From the NCBI GenBank assembly GCA_047629355.1, contig JBLHWU010000035.1, positions 1 through 36,307 on the forward strand: a stretch of 36,307 nucleotides of DNA, written 5' to 3'. The notes beneath the pieces are model-generated. The model was not told the DNA's origin and ran no database searches. It saw nothing but the letters and a program-made list of their open reading frames with translations. Made by a program: the position numbers and the translations under genes. How positions within the stretch are numbered: position 1 is the first letter of the stretch; each line of letters starts with the position of its first letter. This DNA is from CAYUNA01 sp047629355 (GTDB lineage: Bacteria; Bacteroidota; Bacteroidia; Chitinophagales; Saprospiraceae). Below are positions 6,886-15,108 of this stretch, in pieces.

Positions 6886-8322
6886 TTAAAATAAAAACGG
6901 CACCACAAACTGCGCCACAAAAATCAACATTACCACCGAAATTAAATTCAAAACGATGCCGACTCGCGCCATCTCATGCACCTTGATATGTCCACTCGCA
7001 AACACAATCGCATTCGGCGGCGTCGCCATCGGCAACATGAAGGCACAGCTCGCGGCAAGCGTCACTGGAATAATAATTTGCAACATCGGAACCTCCATCC
7101 CAATCGCTACGCCTGCAACTAAAGGAACAAGTACGGTAACCAGCGCAACATTACTCATCAATTCCGTCATAAACAGCATTAAAAATATCAGAACGGACGT
7201 CACCAACAGTACCGACCAGCCTTCTTTCGATGCGATAAATACGCCGATTAAATCAATCAATCCCGCTACTTTTAAACCAGAGGCCAATCCTAATCCACCG
7301 CCAAATAAAATCAAAATGCCCCAAGGAAGATGCTTAGTATCGTCCCATTTTAAAGGAAATTCTGCTTTTTTGAAATCCAATGGAACGATAAACATCGCCA
7401 AGGCAGCAAGCATGCTAATGGTCGTATCGGTAATTTTGACGGAAGGAATTGCGGCATTGATTTGACTGCGCAACATCCATGCTGCGGCAGTCACTAAGAA
7501 AATACAGAGTACGGTTTTTTCACCTCGACTCATCGTACCTAACTTATCTAATTCATGTTGAATAATCCCTTCTGATGCGTGCATTTCTCCTAAATTATTT
7601 GGGAAAAATATTTTCACTAACACAAAATAACAGATAATCAACATTACAACTGCAAACGGTACACCGAGTATCATCCATTGAAAAAAACCAATGTCAGTCT
7701 GGTAAGTTTTATTCAAAAAAGCCAGCATGACGGAGTTTGGCGGTGTACCAATCAAGGTTGCTGTGCCGCCAATATTTGCAGAAAAAGCGATGCCCAACAT
7801 GATGGACAAGGCAAAATTCTTATCATTTTTGGTGAAACCATCTTTATCATCAATCAACAAACCAATCACCGAAACGGCAATCGGCAACATCACCACTGTA
7901 CTCGCCGTATTGCTAATCCACATACTCATTAGTGCAGTCGAAACCATAAAGCCGAGGATAACGCCATTGGCATTTGTTCCTGTAATTTTGAGAATATTTA
8001 AGGCGATTCGCTTGTGCAAATTGACCTTTTCTAAAGCCAAAGCGATAACGAAGCCGCCAAAAAATAAATATACGATATGGTGGGAATAATTGGCGGCAGT
8101 TGCTTCAAAATCCATGATGCCCAATAATGGAAAAACAGTCAATGGAATCAAAGCAGTTACGGAAATCGAAACGGCTTCCGTTATCCACCAAATCACCATC
8201 CAAGAAGCGACGGCGATAACTTTTTTTGCCAATGGATTGAAAAATTCGATAGGAGAAAGGAGAATAAATAGGAAAGTAAAAAGTCCGGTGAGAAAGCCAA
8301 TTATTTTTAGGTTTTTTAACAT
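6886..8322 (-). CDS. SLC13/DASS family sodium-coupled anion transporter
   Basis: 478 residues with about 11-12 hydrophobic segments. The family motifs are present in both halves: SMWISNTAST (first SNT motif, about residues 132-141) and GTATLIGTPPNSV in the first half, then MTELMSNVALVTV and PMATPPNAIVFASG in the second. These form the sodium and substrate sites in structures such as VcINDY. The family moves di- or tricarboxylates or sulfate; the near-canonical SN motifs suggest a dicarboxylate, but substrate is not provable here. It is a single gene; the divergent upstream region holds the R1 repeat. Confidence 0.92.
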   Translation of the reverse strand: MLKNLKIIGFLTGLFTFLFILLSPIEFFNPLAKKVIAVASWMVIWWITEAVSISVTALIPLTVFPLLGIMDFEATAANYSHHIVYLFFGGFVIALALEKVNLHKRIALNILKITGTNANGVILGFMVSTALMSMWISNTASTVVMLPIAVSVIGLLIDDKDGFTKNDKNFALSIMLGIAFSANIGGTATLIGTPPNSVMLAFLNKTYQTDIGFFQWMILGVPFAVVMLIICYFVLVKIFFPNNLGEMHASEGIIQHELDKLGTMSRGEKTVLCIFLVTAAAWMLRSQINAAIPSVKITDTTISMLAALAMFIVPLDFKKAEFPLKWDDTKHLPWGILILFGGGLGLASGLKVAGLIDLIGVFIASKEGWSVLLVTSVLIFLMLFMTELMSNVALVTVLVPLVAGVAIGMEVPMLQIIIPVTLAASCAFMLPMATPPNAIVFASGHIKVHEMARVGIVLNLISVVMLIFVAQFVVPFLF

Positions 8323-8370
8323 AGATTGGATAATTGGATACTGTGTAGCAAAAATTTAAATAAATTTTTG

Positions 8371-8608
8371 ACAAAGGGAGTTTGAGACATAAAAATGGTT
8401 TTGCAAAAACTATTTTATCCCTCAAGACCTACTCCGCGATGCCTCAGGCATCGCGGAGTGCATTTTAAACCAAGGGAGTTTGAGGGAGAAAAATGGTTTG
8501 TAAAAACCGCTTTTCTTCCTCAAGACACTTCCAGCCCACGCCGCAGGCGTGGGGAAGTGTGTTTTTTGAAGCTCAAAAATCTTACAATTTTCTCGCTTCT
8601 CAAATTTG
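8371..8608 (+). repeat. R-family repeat, copy R1 (duplicated first half)
   Basis: The start ACAAAGGGAGTTTGAG is followed by hairpin 1 (8381-8426), a strong GC-rich hairpin 2 (8431-8459, CTCCGCGATGCC mirrored), a second hairpin 1 (8472-8523), a second hairpin 2 (8527-8558) and hairpin 3 (8568-8600, ending CTCGCTTCTCAAATT). The first two modules are therefore doubled in this copy. It lies between the SLC13 and TPR lipoprotein genes and fills most of that gap. Confidence 0.8.
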
Positions 8609-8632
8609 AAACAAACGTAGTTTACACATTAT

Positions 8633-9529
8633 TTATTTACCAAAAGAATTGATAATCTCCTCATCATCCTTACCTAAGTTTTCCAATAAAAACTTCGTAT
8701 CGTCCGCAAAATCATCATTCGGATATTTATTTAAAAATTCTGTGTACAAAGCACGTGCTTCCTCCATTTTTTTTAAGTCATTATCATACGTGAATGCCTT
8801 TAAAAACAAAGCTTGCGCTGCTTTTGGATGGTTTGGATATTTAGTGATAATCCAGTCATAAATTTCCAATGCTTTTGGAAATGAACGCAAAGAACGGGCG
8901 GTCTCCCCTGCTTTGTGTAAGTAATCGCCACTCTTTTCTTCTTTTGGCAACATCAACGCATTAATTTCACACAAACCAATAAAATCATTCGCCACTCGGT
9001 AATCAATTCGGTTGGTTGAATCATTCATTAAGCGATTCCCAAAATCAATGATTTTAGCATCCATAGTTGCTTCATTGCCGTAGTCTTTTTTGATAGCTGC
9101 CACTTTTTCGTGGTTTGGAAATGCCTGCAAAAACGTTTGATAAATAGCCGCTGCTGCTACACTATTTTTTAGTTTATCTTTATAAATAGTTCCCAGAAAT
9201 AAAGCATTCATCGGCGTATTTGACCCTGCGTAATGGTCTTTCAATGCCTTATTCAATAACTTCACTGCACCAGAATAACGGTTCATCCGAAACTGTAATT
9301 CCGCCGCTCGATACAAATAACGCGATGCGTTTTCATGGTCATTCGGATTGGCTGCGATGTGCGCAAGATAAGCTGCTTCCAACGCTTTGCTGTTTTCAGG
9401 AGTCGCTTTAGCTTCCACTTCAGCTTCGAGTTTAGCGATTTCGGGAGAAACAGCCGCAGTGCTTGTCCCTTCGTTTTTACACGCAAAAATAGTAGTTACT
9501 AAAAATGCAATAAAGAATAGATTTTTCAT
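8633..9529 (-). CDS. TPR-repeat lipoprotein
   Basis: 298 residues. The N-terminus MKNLFFIAFLVTTIFACKNE is a lipoprotein signal with Cys17 as the lipidated residue. The body consists of tetratricopeptide-like helical pairs, for example ALEAAYLAHIAANPNDHENA, AVKLLNKALKDHY, ALEIYDWIITKYPNHPKAAQ and ARALYTEFLNKYPNDDFADD. The last two have the YxxFLxKYPN pattern of YbgF/BamD-type TPRs. Such proteins act as periplasmic scaffolds for envelope complexes; which one is unknown. The gene stands alone. Confidence 0.85.
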   Translation of the reverse strand: MKNLFFIAFLVTTIFACKNEGTSTAAVSPEIAKLEAEVEAKATPENSKALEAAYLAHIAANPNDHENASRYLYRAAELQFRMNRYSGAVKLLNKALKDHYAGSNTPMNALFLGTIYKDKLKNSVAAAAIYQTFLQAFPNHEKVAAIKKDYGNEATMDAKIIDFGNRLMNDSTNRIDYRVANDFIGLCEINALMLPKEEKSGDYLHKAGETARSLRSFPKALEIYDWIITKYPNHPKAAQALFLKAFTYDNDLKKMEEARALYTEFLNKYPNDDFADDTKFLLENLGKDDEEIINSFGK

Positions 9530-9805
9530 TCTGTTAGATTTTTATACGGTGGATGGATGACGACCAACAGTGGACGACAATACCCCAATATTTTTTTTAC
9601 ACAACGGGAATAATGATATTCCCAATTTCAACGCGAAATTAACGCATTTACCGTTTCTTTTAGAAAAATTACGAAAAATTTATTGCGCAGTGTACGGCTT
9701 TCGGCACACGACGCACAGAATCAATAGAAAAAATTCAATCATTCCATCATTTTTGGTCAAGTTTTTGCACGCAATTTAAGTAATCACAAATCAAAATACT
9801 CCCTT
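9530..9805. other. Intergenic, upstream region of the TPR lipoprotein
   Basis: No gene. Immediately upstream of the lipoprotein start the minus strand shows GTCGTCC/GTCGTCA word repeats (about 9548-9580). A TAATTTCG sequence near 9640 (minus strand) resembles a -7 element with one mismatch, but no firm promoter can be called. Confidence 0.4.
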
Positions 9806-10001
9806 TAAGTAACGGTAAAAAAATAACTCTGCCAACTACCAAGTATTTCTTTTGTCCTTATTTTCCACTTTTGAAACAGTCATTATATAGAGATGATTCC
9901 TATTGAAAAAGTAAACATCTTTTTCTCATTTCGACCGAAGTGGAAAAAAAGAACAAAATAAACGTTGTTAGTTGGTGGACTTATTTTTTTACCGTTACTA
10001 A
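9806..10001. mobile_element. 190-bp palindromic element, possible 3-bp TAA duplication
   Basis: The element spans 9809-9998. The ends GTAACGGTAAAAAAATAA (left) are mirrored exactly over about 17 bases on the right. The mirror continues imperfectly for another 45 bases inward (CCAACTA..., then TTTTCCACTT). It is flanked by TAA on both sides. No coding frame. A lone TTTTACCGTTAC at 19034-19045 matches one end and may be a fragment. Confidence 0.6.
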
Positions 10002-10031
10002 GTTATTTTTTACAATCTATCATCTCGTGCG

Positions 10032-10054
10032 CCGTCAACCGTGTGCCGTCAACC
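10032..10054. repeat. CCGTCAACC double-word repeat before the VanZ-like gene
   Basis: CCGTCAACC occurs twice, separated by GTGTG, ending 7 bases before the VanZ-like start codon. The identical 23-base string occurs at 31143-31165, 13 bases before the YbbR gene start. Two identical strings, each just upstream of an unrelated start codon, are unlikely by chance. Confidence 0.75.
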
Positions 10055-10061
10055 ATCTAAG

Positions 10062-10460
10062 ATGTTTCGAAAAACTATCACTTTCTCCTTTCTATTTTTC
10101 TTTGCTTCAGTTATTGCTTTAGCGAACTCTCAAACGGCATTTTCATATGAAGTCCTGACGTTTTTGCACAACATTCCATTTGGCGATAAAATCATGCATT
10201 TCTTATTGGTAGGAACTTTAGCAGTCGTGCTGAACCTCTACTTTTGCCATAAAAAAGTAACTATTTTTAGCAAAAAAGTATTACTTGGTTCGCTTATTAC
10301 GCTGATTTTCATAACGTTAGAGGAATGTAGCCAATATTATATTCCAAATCGAAATTTTGAAATCATGGATATGTGTTGTAACTATGCAGGAATTTTCGGT
10401 ATGACGCAACTTTTTGACATCATCAAATCTTCTCGATTCATGCCGCTACAACCTCAATAA
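10062..10460 (+). CDS. VanZ-like family membrane protein
   Basis: 132 residues from the ATG at 10062 (an upstream in-frame start at 10041 falls inside the word repeat and is unlikely). Four hydrophobic segments are visible: FSFLFFFASVIALAN, HFLLVGTLAVVLNLY, VLLGSLITLIFITLEE and the C-terminal MCCNYAGIFGMT region. The VanZ pattern is present: GDKIMHF, EECSQYYIPNRNFEIMDMCCN and a following G. The family is named after a teicoplanin-resistance protein, but most members have no known function. It is monocistronic. Confidence 0.8.
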   Translation: MFRKTITFSFLFFFASVIALANSQTAFSYEVLTFLHNIPFGDKIMHFLLVGTLAVVLNLYFCHKKVTIFSKKVLLGSLITLIFITLEECSQYYIPNRNFEIMDMCCNYAGIFGMTQLFDIIKSSRFMPLQPQ

Positions 10461-10522
10461 AAATAGCCAAATAGTTAAAAATTAAGGATTTTCTCATACC
10501 CAAAGCACACCTTTTGGAAAAA

Positions 10523-10562
10523 CCGAGTCAATCAAAAAATCGAGTCAATCGAGTCAATCATT
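10523..10562. repeat. GAGTCAATC word repeat before the methyltransferase start
   Basis: GAGTCAATC occurs three times (CGAGTCAATC, AATCGAGTCAATC, GAGTCAATCA), the last ending three bases before the ATG at 10563. It is close in wording to the array before the DoxX start at 151-203. Confidence 0.7.
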
Positions 10563-11270
10563 ATGGTTTTCAAATTTAAAAAATTCAACATCGAGCAAGA
10601 CAATTGCACGATGAAAGTGGGTACGGACGGGGTACTTCTGGGTGCATGGGCAAACGTAGAAAAAGCCAATTCCATCCTTGATATTGGTACGGGTACAGGC
10701 GTCATTGCTATCATGTTGGCTCAACGAGCAACCGAAGCAAAGGTATCAGGCATTGAGATTGACGAGGTCGCTTGTACTCAAGCCCAACAAAATATGAACG
10801 GTAGCCCTTACGCTGACCGATTGACTGCCGAATTGAGTCCGATTCAAGATTTTGCAAAATTATCGCGCGATGAATTTGATTTGATTGTCAGCAATCCACC
10901 GTTCTTTTCGGGCGGAACTTTTTCAGAAAATCAAGATAGAAATAGTGTTCGCCATACGGTTAAATTGTCTCATGGCGATTTATTGATGGCGGTGCAAAAG
11001 TTATTGTCAAAAACTGGCAAATTCTGCGTCATTCTACCCTATTTAGAAGGTTTGCGCTTTCAGGAAATGGCAAAAAATTACAACTTATTTTGTACAAAAA
11101 CGACAGAAGTAAAACCCAAAAAGGAAAAATCTGTTGAGCGATTGCTATTGCAATTTGAACGAAAAGAAAAAGAGATAACGATAGACCAAATTGTCATTCA
11201 AAAAGAAGCCAGAAATGATTGGACAAAAGAGTATATTGAATTGACGGGAGATTTTTATCTAAAAATGTGA
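10563..11270 (+). CDS. yfiC: tRNA1(Val) (adenine(37)-N6)-methyltransferase
   Basis: 235 residues, the usual length. The N-terminal FNIEQDNCTMKVGTDGVLLGAWA is the diagnostic YfiC/TrmN6 start. The SAM-binding DIGTGTGVIAIMLAQ (about 39-53) and the catalytic NPPF in DLIVSNPPFFSGG (about 110-122) follow. The enzyme methylates N6 of A37 in tRNA1(Val), known for the E. coli family member. It is followed by a strong terminator at 11311 and is convergent with a small HTH gene. Confidence 0.92.
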   Translation: MVFKFKKFNIEQDNCTMKVGTDGVLLGAWANVEKANSILDIGTGTGVIAIMLAQRATEAKVSGIEIDEVACTQAQQNMNGSPYADRLTAELSPIQDFAKLSRDEFDLIVSNPPFFSGGTFSENQDRNSVRHTVKLSHGDLLMAVQKLLSKTGKFCVILPYLEGLRFQEMAKNYNLFCTKTTEVKPKKEKSVERLLLQFERKEKEITIDQIVIQKEARNDWTKEYIELTGDFYLKM

Positions 11271-11272
11271 TT

Positions 11273-11411
11273 TAATGGTTAGGGATTAATGGTTAATGAA
11301 AATGCAATGTAAAAAGCCTTCCAGAAGTAAGATTCTGGAAGGCTTTTTTTTGAAAATGATTATAAAATAGTCAAGCACTATGATTGACTTATGCCACCAT
11401 TAACCATTAAG
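11273..11411. repeat. TTAATGGTTAATG palindrome flanking a terminator
   Basis: The left words TTAATGGTTAGGG, ATTAATGG and TTAATG (11273-11299) are mirrored by CATTAACCATTAA (11397-11409), with the terminator between them. The right arm overlaps the stop codon of the small HTH gene (11407-11409). The wording is the same as in the hairpin at 15024-15093. Confidence 0.65.
11311..11350. terminator. Bidirectional rho-independent terminator
   Basis: A perfect 16-bp stem (AAAAAGCCTTCCAGAA, loop GTAAGA, mirrored) ends in a T-run on the plus strand and is preceded by an A-run. It can serve both the methyltransferase gene and the convergent small HTH gene. Confidence 0.9.
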
Positions 11412-11658
11412 ACTGATAAGTTTCAGCAAGTATTCTTTTAGCCCTATTGAGTATAGTGGGATCGGCTAACTGTACGATGCCGCCGTTAGGACCAGGTTGT
11501 AAATGTTTGCCCGCAATTTTCCCGTCTTTATATTTCCATGCGCCAAAATAATTTCGGACGGTTTGCTCTTGAATGGATAATTCGGAAGCAATACGGGACA
11601 CACTGCCAGTTGGAAGGGAGTGTTTGATGTCTCTTAACTGATTGAAGGTAATATTCAT
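11407..11658 (-). CDS. Small HTH DNA-binding protein
   Basis: 83 residues, ATG start. Residues about 17-40 (GSVSRIASELSIQEQTVRNYFG) look like a helix-turn-helix: a helix, a turn near SI and a recognition helix EQTVRNYFG. This is followed by a glycine-rich loop (GKHLQPGPNGGIVQL) and a C-terminal helix. I do not recognise a named family, though similar short proteins occur in Bacteroidota. About 750 bases of gene-free AT-rich DNA lie upstream. Its target is unknown. Confidence 0.65.
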   Translation of the reverse strand: MNITFNQLRDIKHSLPTGSVSRIASELSIQEQTVRNYFGAWKYKDGKIAGKHLQPGPNGGIVQLADPTILNRAKRILAETYQS

Positions 11659-12042
11659 ATTATTAAAATTTAATTAAGAAATAAAATGAAGTAAATGAAT
11701 ACCTAAAATTAGGTAAAAGCAAATTAATATCCAAGCATAATTCAGTTAAAATATATTTTATTTTACACTAATAATCTTTACTGGAATTAAAATTGGCGAA
11801 ACCATTTTATTAGACTTTCTAATTATTAAAAATATGCTTCAAAACCAATTGATTATCAGCACTTTATAAAAATACTAATTCGATTACAATTCGTCTTACA
11901 ATTTTGCACCTGATACTAAACTTATCTTCTGACATTTTATTCTACAACCAAATTTACTACATTTTTTATTCCTTTCTAACAACCTTTAAGTTTAAAACTA
12001 AACACCTACTGGTGTAGCCCAAAAATAACTACCTAATCTAAA
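11659..12042. other. AT-rich gene-free stretch upstream of the HTH gene
   Basis: No frame of useful length and no clear promoter. It contains TGATTATCAG (11850-11859), a 10-mer also found inside the elements at 5294 and 6710. From 12018 it forms the left arm of a weak palindrome around repeat R2. Confidence 0.4.
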
Positions 12043-12182
12043 ACAAAGGAAGTTTGAGGGGTGAAAGTGGTTTTGTAAAAACCGTTTTCACCCCTCAATA
12101 ACCTCACCCGCCTCGCCAAAGGCGAGACGCACTATGTTTTAGGAAACTCGAAAATCTTAGGATTTTCTCACTTCTCAAATTA
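12043..12182 (+). repeat. R-family repeat, copy R2
   Basis: A complete copy: ACAAAGGAAGTTTGAGGGG start, hairpin 1 (about 12053-12097), hairpin 2 (GCCTCGCC/GGCGAGAC, 12108-12130), hairpin 3 (CTCGAAAATC/GATTTTCTCA, about 12143-12176). Outside it, CCCAAAAATAACTACCTA (12018-12035) is imperfectly mirrored at 12183-12202. Confidence 0.8.
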
Positions 12183-12408
12183 AGTAGGTCGTTATTTAAG
12201 GGTTGTTGCACTACGCTGTTTTGATTATCACATTACAATAAAAAATAATATATTGGCTCGATTATTGAAATATTAAAAACAATAATAATCCATTAGCCCT
12301 TGCTGCACAATTTTTTAATGTAGAAAAAACAACATTTTAAAATAGCTGCAATCGCTAACATTTTTTACAACACTTTCAATTTTGAACAATCAATAACACA
12401 CCTTCATC

Positions 12409-13620
12409 ATGAATAAACTACTCTATCTCCTACTGTTTATTTTTTCCACTACTACTATTTTCGCACAAGATGCACCACCACAAGCGGTTTGTTACCAAGC
12501 TGTAGCAACTGATGCAGAGGGACGCGAATTAATGGGTGCAGATTTGGCGATTCGCGCAACTATTTTGAAAGGTTCGCCAACTGGTCAAGTGGCTTATCAA
12601 GAAATTCAAGAGACTTCAACCGATGATTTCGGTTTATTTAATATCAATATTGGCGAAGGTTCATTGGTTGGCGGTGATGCACTTTCTAACATCGACTGGG
12701 GCGCAGGTACTTATTTTCTAAAAATGGAAATGGACCCTGTATCTGGTAGCAACTTCGTGGAATTGGGTACAAGTCAAATCCTTTCTGTGCCTTACGCACT
12801 CTATTCTGGAAAAGCGGCATTTGCTGACTCGGCAAGTATGGCAGTAGCGGCAGAAACAGCATTAGATGATTTTGATAAAGACCCAGCCAATGAAATCCAA
12901 GAGTTGGGCTTCGACCCACTAACGGGTAGTTTGACTTTGACAGGTAGCAATACTGTTGTCACTCTTAACTTAGACGATGATGATAGCGACCCATTGAATG
13001 AGATTCAATCTTTATCGTATGATGGTAGCGAATTGACTTTGACCGGTCCTTTAGGTGGTAGCACAGTTTCTTTCGAAAATCATCTTTTTCGGTCAGCAGG
13101 TGCGTCATTTGACTATCCACAAGGTATTTTGGGAGACCATCGCGCTTTGACCATGGGCTTTTTCACCGTTCCTCAAGGTATGGTTTTTTACTTGACTGGC
13201 AGTGAAGATGAAGTACAGTTTTCTCACCCAGATGTGAATAGTAGCAACTTAGTTATTGGTCACGCGACCACGCCAAATATGCCTATTTTCAAAGAAGGTA
13301 CGGTCTTGACAAACTGCCGATGTACTGGATTTTTAGTAGAAGAAAAAGCAATGGTTGAGCCCGTATATTTAGATTTAACTGACATGAATAATACCTATAA
13401 TGTTCCTTCAGGCAAAACACTTTTCTTAAAATCAGGCTTGGTCAATGACTTCTCTGGTTATTTGAAAATGAACGGCATGGACATTGAGTTTTTTCGACCG
13501 AACTTATCACGTTGGACACGAGTTTTGACCTTTCCAGCAGGCACAACTTTAGCCCGTCCTAACCTAACGCCAACGGGTATGGACAATTTCATTTTAACTG
13601 GTTTTTTAATTGATAACTAA
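12409..13620 (+). CDS. Secreted tail-fibre/collagen-like surface protein
   Basis: 403 residues. Signal peptide MNKLLYLLLFIFSTTTIFAQ (cleavage near 20). Residues 21-150 resemble the N-terminal module common in secreted Bacteroidota proteins: a CYQAVATDAEGR start, IRATILKGSPTGQVAYQE, and the ILSVPYALYSGKAAFA motif. A short spacer follows with two copies of a DxxNEIQxL motif (DPANEIQELGFD and DPLNEIQSLSYD) and paired LTLTG segments. The C-terminal half (from about 225) is unrecognised and beta-rich. No T9SS sorting domain is visible. It is the first gene of a surface cluster continuing to 16746. Exact function unknown. Confidence 0.75.
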   Translation: MNKLLYLLLFIFSTTTIFAQDAPPQAVCYQAVATDAEGRELMGADLAIRATILKGSPTGQVAYQEIQETSTDDFGLFNINIGEGSLVGGDALSNIDWGAGTYFLKMEMDPVSGSNFVELGTSQILSVPYALYSGKAAFADSASMAVAAETALDDFDKDPANEIQELGFDPLTGSLTLTGSNTVVTLNLDDDDSDPLNEIQSLSYDGSELTLTGPLGGSTVSFENHLFRSAGASFDYPQGILGDHRALTMGFFTVPQGMVFYLTGSEDEVQFSHPDVNSSNLVIGHATTPNMPIFKEGTVLTNCRCTGFLVEEKAMVEPVYLDLTDMNNTYNVPSGKTLFLKSGLVNDFSGYLKMNGMDIEFFRPNLSRWTRVLTFPAGTTLARPNLTPTGMDNFILTGFLIDN

Positions 13621-13705
13621 AACGGCCGACAGCGCACGGCACGCGGAAGTGTACGTGTTTTTGATTGATTTTATCTTTTAAAAAATAAGATTCAGTAGGG
13701 TTTAA

Positions 13706-13740
13706 TCTGACTTCTGACAGTGAAACGGTCTGACTTCTGA
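13706..13740. repeat. TCTGACTTCTGAC word repeat before the type B cargo gene
   Basis: TCTGACTTCTGAC, a spacer of nine bases, and TCTGACTTCTGA again end 20 bases before the start at 13761. The same 35-base arrangement occurs in both arms of the palindrome at 23627-23717 with few differences. Confidence 0.75.
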
Positions 13741-13760
13741 AATCTTTAAAAGCTTCTAAA

Positions 13761-15014
13761 ATGAAAAATATATTTCTAATCCTCTTTCTGCTGGCAGCTT
13801 GGCAAAGTATGGAAGCGCAAGGTGTGCGTCGAAGTACATTGAGCAGCATCGGTATGATCAGTCAGCAAAACGGCATCCGCGTTTCGTCCAGTTTTGGGCA
13901 GCAATGTGTCGGCTGTAGTGTCTTGCAATCGCCTGATGGTATTGGGTATTTACGACAAGGATTTCAGCAACCGAATGCAAGTTTGTCGCCTTGTGGTTTC
14001 TCCAGTTCGATAGCGATTGAGCCGATAGAAACCGAGTGTGGCACTTATTATAGTTTTGAATATTTAGGCAATCCAACTTCTACAGATATTCAGTTTGAGT
14101 GGGATTTTGGACCAAATGCAGCGCCTTCCACTTCTACCGAGCAAAACCCTTCTATGATTGCTTTTGCTCAGACGGGTAACCTCGTGGTAAGTGTTTCCGT
14201 AACTGTTCCTGACGTTTGTACAGAGGCAGTAAGCGCGAATATTAATGTCGATAATATTGCTTTTGGCGCATTGTCAAGTACGACTGAAGTTAATTGTTTT
14301 GGAGAAGAAACGGGGGCGATTGTCATTGATTATTTTGGCGGCATGAGTCCTTGCAGCATTCTTTGGGAAGACGACCCGCAGGCAGATAGATTGCGCACAG
14401 ACTTAGCGGCAGGAACGTATACGTTTACCGTTACAGATGTGAATAATTGCAAATTTGAAAGTTTTGCTATCGTTAACGGGCCACAAAACCCTATTGCGAT
14501 TATCCAAATTGCCTTAGTCCCTGAATCTTGCACCGATACGCAAGATGGTAATATTGAAATCGACATTATTGGCGGTGCAGAAGGCTATGAATTGGCTTGG
14601 TCAAATAGTGCGAATACGCTTCGAAATGAAAACTTGACCGCTGGCGAATATTCTGTTACCGTAACGGATATTGTCGGCTGTCAAAGTGATTCGACCTTTA
14701 CTCTTTATAATATATGTGAAAATGGCGAGGACAATTTATACGATATTATTTCTCCGAATGACGATGGTGTGAATGATTCTTGGGTGATTCTTGGTATTGA
14801 AAATTTCCCGAACAGTCAAGTAGTTATCCACAACCGTTGGGGCGAATTGGTTTGGGAATCGAAAGGTAGCTATGTCAATGGCGATAATTCGAATGCTTTT
14901 CGTGGCATTTCCAAAGATGGAAAAGAACTCCCAACAGGCGCGTATTATTTTGTCATCCAATACAAAGACGAAGCGAAGACAATACATGGCGGCGCGGTCA
15001 CGGTTATTCGATAA
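13761..15014 (+). CDS. T9SS type B cargo with SprB repeats
   Basis: 417 residues. Signal peptide about 1-19 (MKNIFLILFLLAAWQSMEA). Residues about 93-155 form a PKD-like domain (IQFEWDFGPNAAP). Two SprB-type repeats follow (about 165-245 and 248-320) with the hallmarks NCFGEETGAI, AGTYTFTVTDVNNC, and AGEYSVTVTDIVGC. The C-terminus from about 327 (ISPNDDGVNDSWVILGIENF, VVIHNRWGELVWES, GAYYFVIQY) is the gliding-motility-associated type B sorting domain. The product is therefore exported by T9SS and presumably held or handled by a SprF-like partner, which is encoded directly downstream. It is separated from that gene by a 32-bp stem hairpin. Confidence 0.92.
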   Translation: MKNIFLILFLLAAWQSMEAQGVRRSTLSSIGMISQQNGIRVSSSFGQQCVGCSVLQSPDGIGYLRQGFQQPNASLSPCGFSSSIAIEPIETECGTYYSFEYLGNPTSTDIQFEWDFGPNAAPSTSTEQNPSMIAFAQTGNLVVSVSVTVPDVCTEAVSANINVDNIAFGALSSTTEVNCFGEETGAIVIDYFGGMSPCSILWEDDPQADRLRTDLAAGTYTFTVTDVNNCKFESFAIVNGPQNPIAIIQIALVPESCTDTQDGNIEIDIIGGAEGYELAWSNSANTLRNENLTAGEYSVTVTDIVGCQSDSTFTLYNICENGEDNLYDIISPNDDGVNDSWVILGIENFPNSQVVIHNRWGELVWESKGSYVNGDNSNAFRGISKDGKELPTGAYYFVIQYKDEAKTIHGGAVTVIR

Positions 15015-15023
15015 AATATTCTT

Positions 15024-15093
15024 AATGGTTAATGCTTAGGGATAAATGGTTAATGACGCTACATTAACCATTTATCTCTAAGCATTAACCATT
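15024..15093. repeat. 32-bp stem hairpin of AATGGTTAATG words
   Basis: The left arm (15024-15055) and right arm (15062-15093) are inverted copies with one mismatch, and the loop is ACGCTA. Each arm itself begins and ends with AATGGTTAATG. It sits between the type B cargo and the SprF-OmpA gene, ending 15 bases before the latter's start. There is no T-run, so it is not a standard terminator. Confidence 0.85.
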
Positions 15094-15108
15094 CAAAACA
15101 CTCTAACA

